Shown in pieces: positions 20,561-29,929 of a stretch of DNA of 64,000 nt. The translations under genes were made by a program, and so were the position numbers. Under the pieces are notes generated by a model, which searched no databases, had not been told where the DNA came from, and was given only the letters and a program-made list of their open reading frames with translations. Within the stretch, counting starts at the first letter, position 1, and every line of letters starts with the position of its first letter. Source of the DNA: Acanthopleura granulata (lineage: Eukaryota; Mollusca; Polyplacophora; Chitonida; Chitonidae); NCBI GenBank assembly GCA_016165875.1, contig JABBOT010000007.1:20196139-20260138 (forward strand). Reading direction: 5' to 3'.

Positions 20561-23325
20561 GTTTTTAAGGTGGCTTGTACATGATAATGTTACTGGTGCT
20601 GTGCTTCTCCATAATAACCCAGGGCTTCTAACTTGACGATCCCAGTAACGGAGAGATAACGCAAACGCTTATCAATCCACTTCTCACTTCAACTCTGAAG
20701 TTCGAATATTGACACTTGTAGTAAGTATTTTCTTTTAGACAACATGAGTTAGGGTAAAATAAAACAGGCAAAAAGAAAAGCATGTTTTAGTTGTGTTGAT
20801 GTTTTGTGCAGCTATATTTCTATATATGTTACAAATATTAAACAATGTGCATGAATGTATACTTCCTGAGAAAGCACAATGCAGCCAACACTATGTTAGA
20901 TTCGACGAGACACGTGTTACGGAGCAAGTCATGATAACATTACCTTGGGGAAAGGCACTTACACGTGCGCTTAACAATTAACCGCTATATACCCTTCTTA
21001 TATTCACAGCCCTATTTCTTTGAAAGACAAAGCTTGTTTAATATCTAATTTCATATAAATCTGACAGAAAAATACTTGAAACGAATGCATGTTTTTTAAA
21101 AAAGGAAAGATAAATGGTTGGTAATGACTGTTTTTGTCTCACATATTTCACCTGTCTACAATTTTCTCTAACACCTTCAACCGCATATCGGGAGTCCCAC
21201 GGTAAACATGCAGGCCTTACAATGTAAGCACATTGGTGATCGGCCTGGCAAAGGTTACTGAGATTTATTTATTTCTGTTTTTCGTGGTGACTCAGATAGC
21301 AAAATTCAGCGATCTATTAAACATGCTAACTTTTGGAATAATAGCCAAACAAGAAATTAAAGTGAAACGTGTACATGAATCTGTGTGACAAGATAAACAT
21401 GAGCATTGGAAAGCATTCATTCTAGTCAACATAAACATTTGTATCCTTTGGAAGTAAGCCACAAAAAAATTATTCAGATAGCTAGATGCTGACATTTCTC
21501 TGCTCGAATCTACGTTGTTAAATTGTATCGCAAATGTGCAGTAAGTGTTCTTAATTGGCGCAGATATTAATAAAATAACACAATTGGTGATGAGCACCCG
21601 GTTAATTATAAATGTATGATGTGTTCAAGACGTCACCTACTTGATTTAGTTTTCAGTCAAGCAGATGTTATCTTCATGAATAGCTGCTACCATTCATGTT
21701 TCCCACCTCCAAATACTTCTAGGTTTACATACTAACATAAATATGCATCCGAAGATAACATGGGAATAAAGATAAAATACATTAAACCGGTTATTGTATC
21801 ATGTAGCGGGTGAGCGTATCATTGGTCATTGTGACATATCCGTGAATATCCAAGTATAGCCCTTGCTGGCTTAGAGTTAATGCATTTCGGTTTTGCGTGC
21901 AAAATGACATGTATTCGAACTCATGACGATTATATTAGTACTCTGTAAGCCTAGGTGGAGAAAACTTTCGAAAGAATTATATTTTCATACCTTAACAATT
22001 GCACAATTATTACCAGCTTCCAGGGTCCAAAAACAGCGTTGGCCAACATTATAGTGTGTACTTCTCCATTCTGATGTGGTATTACCCGTGGTCGTTTACC
22101 AATAAGACGTTTGGGAGTACGACGAAAGCAACGCTCGTCTGCATAAAAAGCGGCCAAGGTACAATTAAGACACGCCATAAGGTCAGACTCATACGACAGA
22201 AAAAAACTGGTCCAGTTGGCCATACTTAAAATTCAACCCGTGTACGACACACAAATAAATATACAAATATATGTACATCAGCAACATGTAATATAGTAAG
22301 AAATGCATAACGGGTACTTCAGGGGGTTTTTTTTGGCAATCTAGTCTCACGTTCATCCGCAAGAAACATCCAGGCAGATGTTTATTTTTAAGGATTACTG
22401 GCATGTTTTTGCACATGAAAGAGAGATTTATATATAAAAGGGAGAGTTCCGCTATGCTATGCCAGGAAGGGACAAAGTATTGCCAACGGGGTGCCATTTG
22501 TGGCATTCTCGTTACACACATAACGTTAAGCTCGATGGGGACATTTGCTCCAGGGATACCGAATATTGCCTCAGCGTATTATGAATTTCTGTATAGAGTT
22601 TGCGCATGTTCTGCACAACTTATGCACAGTCAACTCGGCATTTGTATTTTTTGACAGTGACACAAGCGAGGCGGTCATCTACTATCTGTAGACACATGTA
22701 ATTCGCCTAAGTATATGTCATTAAATATATTGTTTTATATTACATTTTGTAATTGTCCACGTCATATTTGATACATGTTGTAGAACAATATGTTCCCTTT
22801 CTTAAATTTGGGTGTTTGCATTATCGCTTCAAAACGATTTACTACACTGCAAAATGACCAACACCCAATGCGTTTATCGCGTGATTAAACTTCAATCAAG
22901 TGTGTTCTATAAACATACACATATTTTTATTAACAATTAAATGTAAGTGTATAAAACATGAACATAGGCCTAGAGTATGATTCTATAAATATTAAGTGTT
23001 TAATATATGTATTTACACTGTATTACCTTGTTTTATGATGTTCTCCTCGGCAATGCTGTATTGGTGTTGTCCCATTCGTTTATTCAATTAACTAGCGTGT
23101 TCTTTGTGTGGTTTCCGGATATATTAGTTGCAAAGTTGCAAGTTCACCTATGTCTAAGCGTCGGAGAGAACACACTGATTTAGTTTTGCTTAAGTTTACC
23201 AAGGCAGTTTTCGACAACTCTATCGTTTAATTCACGGGTGCAATAGACATTTCATCTGGATAAAGCGTAGTCGTCATGAGAGAGGTGCCAATAAATCTGG
23301 AAGGCAATGTTGTAACTGATCTACA

Positions 23326-23440
23326 GTGAAAACAAGAGAGCAAAGAGATCTTCTCGGTCTTTCCATGTCACCTACAATACTTAGTACTTAGTTTACATGA
23401 ACTAAATGCAATTTACTAGACAAAGGAGATAGTGAGAAAT
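23326..23440 (+). repeat. Dispersed repeat, copy 2
   Basis: Partial copy of the repeat at 19,801-20,030 (GAGAGCAAAGAGATCTTCTCGGT; ACTTAGTTTACATGAACTAAATGCAA, each seen with scattered mismatches in the first copy). Confidence 0.5.
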
Positions 23441-24050
23441 TCATTATCAGTCCACAGGATAAAGTCATTTTCCCATAATCCAAGACATAGCTATTGTCTA
23501 GATACAGATTCTAGATAGAACTAAGAAAAGGTATAACGCAAATGGAAAAATCATGTTCCATCAACATATCTAAGGGTTATGTCCACTTATAGTGTCTCAT
23601 GTCAATCCACAAAGATAGATATCCTTTCTTGTGCTATGCTTTTCTTTTAAGATTTACCACGGATTTATGCTCCAGATTTGTCAGGTTATAACAGACACAC
23701 TTAGATAATGATCACCAGACACCACTGATTATATCGCCAATAGCATATAAGAGAGCAGCACTGTCGTCTCCTCGGATTCATGTTCAAACCTAGCACGTTA
23801 TGCAGTGGTGTAACTGCTAAGCAGGAATTTCCAACGATGACGTTACAAGTACGGTTTGAAACCAATCAAATGGCATCCCCATGCAAAGAGCGCTGCGCCA
23901 TTATCAAAATACAGGTGGAAGAAACCACATGGTTATTAAAGATCATTCTTAAATGGAACATTGTATGTTGCCAGGCAATTATTGTGTTTTTCCCCGAAAA
24001 AGCATCATTCTATTCACGGGTGTCTCGAGATATATGTAGCCAGTACGGCG

Positions 24051-24063
24051 ATTGACTATTCCA
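24051..24063. repeat. Target-site duplication, left, LINE copy B
   Basis: ATTGACTATTCCA, repeated exactly at 29,560-29,572 directly after the LINE 3' end. Confidence 0.9.
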
Positions 24064-24415
24064 CGAGAGCGATTGACGACACGGAGGAGTGCAGACGTGG
24101 TATCGCGAACCAGCCCATTGTGAGGTTACCTCTACTCTACCTTTGCTAATTCCTAACCCTGTATATATGTCTTGTATATATTCGAGCTTGTATATATTAT
24201 AACACATAAGTTTGTAAATACTTCCCCTACTTCCAGATACTATTTAACCAGGATTATTTATCGGAGTTGAGGCCGACAGTGGCCGGTATTTGCCCATATT
24301 CTCCCACCTCCTCGTGTGTGCCCCTTGTCCGTGCGCACCTATATTTCTGTATTTAACCACGCTAAAACTGCCAGCATGGACGCACCCCGAGGGGGTGTGG
24401 TGTGAAGAAACCTCA

Positions 24416-25489
24416 ATGGAATTTGTACAGACCCGCTCTGCAACTACACGCAGTCGTGATCTCTCTGCTGAACGTACCAACTCAGATGGAAAAAAGATAA
24501 GACAGTCGAGTAAAAAAAATAACCAAAACAACCACCATGTTATAATCACCTCCATGGGAGGTCTACCCATTTCGTCTTGGAATAATATAAAGTTTGGTCA
24601 AGCTATACAACAAGCTATAGGTAACGTCAAGGAAGTCAAGAAGTGTGGTAGAAAAGATCTACTGATTGTATGCTCAGGTCCTGCACAAACTAAAAAAGCC
24701 TTAAGCTTAACGACACTTATGGGAAGGGATGTTCAATGCCGACTGCAGTCATCGGCCATGTCTGTTCGGGGAGTTATATACAGGGTGGGTGAAGAGTTGA
24801 CAGAAGATGACGTTCTAGGTGCCCTAAAAAAGAGTAGGTGCGTAAAAGTTGAAAGAATGTATAAAGGAAAGGAAAAACTTAAAACATCGTGCATGTTATT
24901 AGCCTTCGACCTGGAGGAGCTGCCCATGGAAGTTACGCTGGGTTATGAAATTTTCCCAGTCAAACCATACATACCCCCTGTCCTTCGTTGTTTTAAGTGC
25001 CAGGCTTACGGACATATCTCTACTTCTTGTAGGGGAAAGCGAAGATGCCCGAGGTGTTCGGGCGACCATGACTTTGAGCACTGTGACAATTTCGACAGGC
25101 CATTATGTGTCAAGCGTGGCTCTCCTGGTCACTCGTCAGCGTACCTCGGGTGTCCATACAGGAAACAAATGGGCAGAGCCCAATACATCAGGGTAACTCA
25201 AAAGATCTCGTTCTCTGAAGCTTTAAAAAATGTGCAGTTTGAAGACAGACAGCCGTACCCAGAGAGTCCTGCAGAAAGAGCGCTGTTAGAAGGAGAAGAC
25301 AACATAGCCCCACCTCCAGCACAGCAAACTACAATACAGCCCATAACTGAGTTTAAACGTGTCAAACCCGTCATGAAGTCTACTTCAACCCAAACTGAAT
25401 CCACCTCCTCCACACAGACAGAAGATCTGTCTGTTAATATGGCCACTTGCATCATTGCCTTATTTGCTGAAATTATGCTAAAAGTCTGA
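24416..25489 (+). CDS. LINE copy B ORF1 (gag-like nucleocapsid protein)
   Basis: Start chosen at MEFVQTRSATTRSRD (residue 43 of the longer open frame from 24,290) because copy A shares this Met but not the upstream frame. About 357 residues. A basic Ser/Arg N-terminus; an RRM-like middle (LPISSWNNIKFGQAIQQAIG, MSVRGVIYRVGEELTEDDVL); then knuckles CFKCQAYGHISTSC and CPRCSGDHDFEHC. The third, CVKRGSPGHSSAYLGC, has lost one zinc ligand (Cys to Arg) compared with copy A. The C-terminus has a repeated STQTE motif. The protein would bind LINE RNA. Frame fully open. Confidence 0.9.
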   Translation: MEFVQTRSATTRSRDLSAERTNSDGKKIRQSSKKNNQNNHHVIITSMGGLPISSWNNIKFGQAIQQAIGNVKEVKKCGRKDLLIVCSGPAQTKKALSLTTLMGRDVQCRLQSSAMSVRGVIYRVGEELTEDDVLGALKKSRCVKVERMYKGKEKLKTSCMLLAFDLEELPMEVTLGYEIFPVKPYIPPVLRCFKCQAYGHISTSCRGKRRCPRCSGDHDFEHCDNFDRPLCVKRGSPGHSSAYLGCPYRKQMGRAQYIRVTQKISFSEALKNVQFEDRQPYPESPAERALLEGEDNIAPPPAQQTTIQPITEFKRVKPVMKSTSTQTESTSSTQTEDLSVNMATCIIALFAEIMLKV

Positions 25490-25613
25490 GTAACAACAAG
25501 GCCTTCGTTTCAGAAATAATCTGCATCACCCAGGCACGTTTGGGGCCTGAACTAGTCAACTTTCCCAGTCTAGCCCATGTGTTGAACAAATTAGCGGAAA
25601 GTATCCATACATA

Positions 25614-26252
25614 ATGTATACTTTTACCAACATGAATCTAGTTTATGTCTCGCTTTCTTTCTTAACAATGGCTTTTCACCTACTTCACTATAACGTACGA
25701 GGAATTGGTACATACGGGCAAGAACTTAAATTCCACATTTCTAATATAAATCCTACACCACATGTCATATGTTTGCAAGAAACATTCTTAAAACCACACC
25801 TCAGTTTCAGCTATCCCGGTTACTCTATTAGTAGAATCGACAAGCATATAAGGGAAAAGGGAGGGGTTGCCATATTACTTAAGCATGGACTCTCATACTC
25901 TGAGATCAAAATTCCTCAACTTAAGAGTATCGAGGCCTAGTGTGTTAATATATCTAGATCTTGTGGCCCTGCTGTCAGTATCGTAAACATCTACAACCCT
26001 TCCAAACATGTCGAACGGGACGATCTTAACATATTTATGTCTGTAGTTAGCCCATCGTTTATTCTATGCGGTGATTTTAATGCCCACAGTCCGATTTGGG
26101 GATCTTCTAACACTAACTGTAGTAGGAAAATCATCGCCGATTTTATCGACGACTACAGCATTTGTGTACTTAACGACGGGACGGGCACTCGGATCGACCC
26201 CACTCAGGCATTCTATCCCACCTTGATCTTACACTATGCTCATCAGACATAA
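25614..26252 (+). pseudogene. LINE copy B ORF2 endonuclease part
   Basis: AP-endonuclease-like domain: HLLHYNVRGIGTYGQEL (first Asn), CLQETFLKP (catalytic Glu), GGVAILLKHGLSYS, ILCGDFNAHSPIWGS (Asp/Asn). A TAG at 25,938-25,940 interrupts the frame after LKSIEA. The frame resumes and then slips by one base between about 26,210 and 26,260, where the next frame reads LDLTLCSSDISLSFDWSVD and leads into CGSDHRP (Ser-Asp-His). All catalytic motifs are visible, so only these two lesions block it. Both lesions are the same in copy A. Confidence 0.85.
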
Positions 26253-26278
26253 GCTTATCGTTCGACTGGTCAGTCGAT

Positions 26279-29200
26279 GTGACGTCTCCCTGTGGTAGCG
26301 ACCACCGCCCTATTTTCGTCTCATACCAGTTTACTCCCCACGTTAATGAAGTTGGTCAACCTTCTATGTGGAGCACCAAACGTGCAAACTGGTCTGTTTA
26401 CCAGAAAGAATGTATAAAATCCTTCTCCGACACATCCATTCATAAAGGTGTAAATATATTTTATGACAATATTGTCAGCGCAATTAATACAGCAGCCGCT
26501 AAGGTTATCCCCAAGACAGTGGGAGGAACTTCCCCCAAAATGCTCGTCCCTTGGTGGAATGAAGATTGCTCTAGAGCTATCAAGGAACGAAAGCGTGTTA
26601 AAAACCTTGCGCGTAGAACAAGGCTTTACGGAGACATCATCCTATATAAGCGTGCTAAGGCCGAAGCGCAGCGTACAATCAAGCGCAGCCAAAGAGAACA
26701 CTGGCGTCAGTTTTGTTCTAATTTGAAAGAGCACACGCCTTTGGAATCAGTATGGGCCCAGATCAAATCCATAACTGGGAAAAGTAGATTCGTCTCTTCT
26801 CCAACTATTGTTCAAAATGATGTTAGTTATGTCAATAATGCTGATAAAAGCAATGTATTAGCTGATAGTTTTTCATTTGTCTCTAACGCCTACAACTACC
26901 CCCCAGACTTCATTCCCCACAAAGAAGGCATTGAAGAATTGAACCCTTTTACTCATATTATGCCCGAGGATACACCAATTAATGATGATTTCTCTCTCCT
27001 AGAATTAAAGCAGGCCATTTCAACATCTTCGGAATCTTCCCCAGGAGAGGACGCCATTACGTATTCAATGTTACGTAATCTACCGGAGCAATGTATCGTA
27101 CTTGTGCTTCTCTTACACAATACCATATGGGCTAATATTAAACTTCCTTTTCAGTGGAAACAGGCTATTGTAATCCCTATACCCAAGCCTGGTAAAGACC
27201 ACGCTATTCCCTCGTCATATAGACCTATTGCCCTCACTACTACTCTGTGCAAAGTGATGGAGAAGATAATAGACAGTCGACTGATGTGGTATTTGAACAA
27301 ACATAACATTCTTAGCCCTATCCAGAGCGGTTTTAGAAACAGGCGATGCACTGCTGATCACGTCATTACCCTGGAGAACAATATTCGAAACTCCTTGTGT
27401 AATAAAGAATGTCTATTCGCAGTATTTTTAGACATAGAGAAGGCGTATGACATGGTGTGGCGTGCAGGAGTAGTAATGAAAATGGAAGGCATGGATATTG
27501 CGGGAAGAATGTTAGGATGGGTTAGGGATTTTCTCACTGACCGTTCCATCAAGGTCAGAGTTGGCTGGGACTACTCTAGACCAGTGCCCGTTGAGAACAG
27601 AGTGCCTCAGGGCAGTGTCTTGTCCCCAACTCTGTTTAATATTGCTATCAATGACCTACCCGGTGTTCTGTCATCTAAACTTAAATGTACTCTTAAATTT
27701 GCCGATGACAAAGCCATGTGGTACATTTCGAGAAACCTCAAGTTGTGTACCAAATATATCCAGCACGGTTTGGGTGATATTGTCGAGTGGAGCCTAAAAT
27801 GGGGATTTAAGTTCTCGTTTGAAAAAACAGAAGCAGTTATATTTACCAGGAAGACCATAAAGGATGTTGAGATTACCTTAAATAATTTCCCAGTCACACT
27901 TTGCTCCTCTTTCAGATATATCGGGGTAGTACTTGACGCACGGCTTACTTGCTCTAAGCATATTGATTACACATTGACTAAATGCAAGAAGGCCATCAAT
28001 CTGATGAGGTGTGTCTCTGGGCGAGAATGGCGTGCTGACAGACACTGCCTGCTGTTACTGTACCGTTCCCTCATCCGTTCAAGGCTAGATTACTGTTGTG
28101 AGGCCTACGACTCGGCCTGTGTCAGTCTTAAGTCTAAGCTTGACGCCATTCAGTGTGCGGCGCTGCGAATCTGCACAGGGGCAATGCGAACGACGCGACT
28201 CAATGCCATGCAGGTGTTCTGCAAAGAATGGCCCCTGCACATCCGCAGGCGACTGCGCACTGTGGCGTTCTCTTTTAGACTTAAGGCGGATAGGAACAAC
28301 TCTGCCTCTGCCATCCTCGCACCTTCCTACTATGACGGCTTTTATGACAGTCGGCCTAATACAGCGTTATCATTCAAGCCGAGATCCAGCCAAACAGCCG
28401 CTCTTATTCAATCTGCGGATTTAAACATACAGCCCTCCTACGTACCAGACTTTCCACCATGGAACTTGATTTCCCTACATATCTCTACAGACTTTTATTC
28501 TAAAACTAGCAAGTCTGATAACTCAACTATTTGTTTATTATGCGCTAAAGACCATATCCAGTCTAACTGGTCAGAGTACGTGAAAGTTTATACTGACGCG
28601 TCTAAATGTCCTAACGCCAATGTGGTGGGAACGTCATTTTGCGTGCCAGAAATTAAATATAGCAAGTCCTTTAGGCTGTCTGGCTCTTTAGCCGTGCTCA
28701 CTGCCGAACTCACTGCAATTATCTGTGTCCTCCAGTTTCTGATGGAACTTAGGCCTATACGGGCTGTTATTTTTACAGACTCTCTCTCTTCTCTACAGGC
28801 TCTGCTGAATTTTGCGTGGAACAAGTCCTCTAAACTCATACATGAAATACTCTACCTATGCACCACCCTTGACTACCGTGGCGTGTCTATATCGTTTGAT
28901 TGGGTGCCGGCTCATATCGGTATTCCTGGTAATGAACAGGCTGATCAATTGGCTAAACAAGCTCTTATGTTGCCTGACATAACGCTCACTGTTCCTCTAT
29001 CGCTAAAAGAAGCAATAAATTCAGTAAAGCAAAAGTTCATAGAATGGTGGCAGAACGAATGGGATAACTCCGACAAAGGAAGATTTTTTTATGAACACAA
29101 TTCACTAGTTACCTTACGCTATGACCTGTTGCGTAGGTGTCGTCAAGACGAAATACTAGTATTTCGACTCCTCTCTGGTCACCTACCCACCAATCTATAC

Positions 29201-29392
29201 TTGAACAGATTTGGTCTCCATGATACAGGACTCTGCGAGGAATGTTTCGTGGAGGATAGTATTCCCCACCTTATGTTTCGATGTCTACGGCATACATATC
29301 CCCGCCATACTATGTACGCAGAACTACGCCTCCTCGGCATCCGCCGCTTTAACGAAGTTACTGTAACTGAGCCCTACGAAACAGCAAAATAA
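26279..29392 (+). CDS. LINE copy B ORF2 reverse transcriptase, RNase H and C-terminal tail
   Basis: 1,037-residue open frame. After the end of the endonuclease (CGSDHRPIFV): a linker with VPWWNEDCSRAIKERKR; RT fingers PIPKPGKDHAIPSSYRPIAL; AVFLDIEKAYDMVW (first catalytic Asp); RVPQGSVLSPTLFNIAIND; KFADDKAMWY (catalytic Asp pair); LGWSLKWGFKFSFEKT-like thumb. RNase H follows: KVYTDASKC, TAELTAIICVL, FTDSLSSLQALL, DWVPAHIGIPGNEQADQLAK (Asp-Glu-Asp-Asp set complete). The tail has a zinc-like CEECFVEDSIPHLMFRC and ends YETAK. Enzymatically this half looks intact. It lacks its own start because the frame entry lies in the endonuclease. Confidence 0.9.
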   Translation: MTSPCGSDHRPIFVSYQFTPHVNEVGQPSMWSTKRANWSVYQKECIKSFSDTSIHKGVNIFYDNIVSAINTAAAKVIPKTVGGTSPKMLVPWWNEDCSRAIKERKRVKNLARRTRLYGDIILYKRAKAEAQRTIKRSQREHWRQFCSNLKEHTPLESVWAQIKSITGKSRFVSSPTIVQNDVSYVNNADKSNVLADSFSFVSNAYNYPPDFIPHKEGIEELNPFTHIMPEDTPINDDFSLLELKQAISTSSESSPGEDAITYSMLRNLPEQCIVLVLLLHNTIWANIKLPFQWKQAIVIPIPKPGKDHAIPSSYRPIALTTTLCKVMEKIIDSRLMWYLNKHNILSPIQSGFRNRRCTADHVITLENNIRNSLCNKECLFAVFLDIEKAYDMVWRAGVVMKMEGMDIAGRMLGWVRDFLTDRSIKVRVGWDYSRPVPVENRVPQGSVLSPTLFNIAINDLPGVLSSKLKCTLKFADDKAMWYISRNLKLCTKYIQHGLGDIVEWSLKWGFKFSFEKTEAVIFTRKTIKDVEITLNNFPVTLCSSFRYIGVVLDARLTCSKHIDYTLTKCKKAINLMRCVSGREWRADRHCLLLLYRSLIRSRLDYCCEAYDSACVSLKSKLDAIQCAALRICTGAMRTTRLNAMQVFCKEWPLHIRRRLRTVAFSFRLKADRNNSASAILAPSYYDGFYDSRPNTALSFKPRSSQTAALIQSADLNIQPSYVPDFPPWNLISLHISTDFYSKTSKSDNSTICLLCAKDHIQSNWSEYVKVYTDASKCPNANVVGTSFCVPEIKYSKSFRLSGSLAVLTAELTAIICVLQFLMELRPIRAVIFTDSLSSLQALLNFAWNKSSKLIHEILYLCTTLDYRGVSISFDWVPAHIGIPGNEQADQLAKQALMLPDITLTVPLSLKEAINSVKQKFIEWWQNEWDNSDKGRFFYEHNSLVTLRYDLLRRCRQDEILVFRLLSGHLPTNLYLNRFGLHDTGLCEECFVEDSIPHLMFRCLRHTYPRHTMYAELRLLGIRRFNEVTVTEPYETAK

Positions 29393-29559
29393 GATATTCC
29401 AGGCTGTGGCTAATTTCTAGATTCTAGACACCCCACCATAATTTTTTTTTTTGTTAACTGACTAACATAACTTACCGAATGCTAACAACCTCAAGCCCTG
29501 TCTGGCGTGCATCGTGCCGGTGGGACGGAAAACGCCAATGCAAACTAAACCCTCCCCCC

Positions 29560-29572
29560 ATTGACTATTCCA
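29560..29572. repeat. Target-site duplication, right, LINE copy B
   Basis: ATTGACTATTCCA, identical to 24,051-24,063, which fixes the 3' end of the element at 29,559. Confidence 0.9.
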
Positions 29573-29778
29573 TGTTATTGTATTTGTCAGATGTGTGGTA
29601 AATAGGCCTGAAATAGATTATGTATAAATCAATTATTCAAGTTTAAACCTAATTGGTAAACCACAAACAAGGGATGCAGTATTGTGCTTACAATATAACA
29701 CAGAACACTTCACTGTCGGCTACAGTTGTCAAACGGATACACTCCTGGCATTTCTGATGTAGCTATAACAGAAATTGC

Positions 29779-29900
29779 GGGTCCTCCATGGTCGAGGGGG
29801 TTAGTGAGCTAGAACAGCTCAATGATCCAGGTGCCTCACTACAATGTGATTGTTGTGAGCTGAAGTGCACCTCAAGCTGGCTTTCTTCCCGGTTCTGTTA
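29779..29900 (+). repeat. SINE head (tRNA-derived), fragment
   Basis: GGTCCTCCATGGTCGAGGGG, then GTTAGTGAGCTAGAACAGCTC and a TTGTGAGCTGAAGT region align with the head of the near-complete SINE at 32,806. Body and tail are missing; LINE sequence follows. Confidence 0.65.
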
Positions 29901-29929
29901 GCAACCCGAGAATGATCGCAGATTCCCTC

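Larger units (their letters stand above)
19326..24050. other. Gene-free stretch with dispersed repeats
   Basis: No supported gene. Short ORFs here (for example the minus frame at 22,189-22,521 and the plus frame at 22,403-22,654) show no domain and overlap low-complexity AT-rich DNA. Repeats: 19,740-19,800 resembles 21,830-21,910; 19,801-20,030 matches 23,326-23,440 in its first half and 32,337-32,440 in its second; 20,290-20,560 matches 38,650-38,930. Confidence 0.5.
24064..29559 (+). mobile_element. LINE copy B (same family as copy A), nearly full length
   Basis: 5,496 bp between the two 13-bp duplications. 5' UTR 24,064-24,415, ORF1 24,416-25,489, ORF2 25,614-29,392 (endonuclease, RT, RNase H, Cys/His tail), and a 3' UTR of about 165 bp containing a T-run and ending AAACTAAACCCTCCCCCC, not poly(A). 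ORF1 and the RT-RNase H frame are open. The endonuclease part carries one TAG and one frameshift, both also present in copy A. The domain set (three-knuckle ORF1; ORF2 with AP-endonuclease, RT and RNase H) fits the I/Jockey-like superfamily, possibly the Nimb clade. Confidence 0.9.

Noticed and set aside
22189..22521. 110-codon minus-strand frame with hydrophobic stretch
   Set aside because: Its second half is low-complexity AT-rich sequence (repeated Tyr/Leu/Ile), with no domain, splice sites or related copy.
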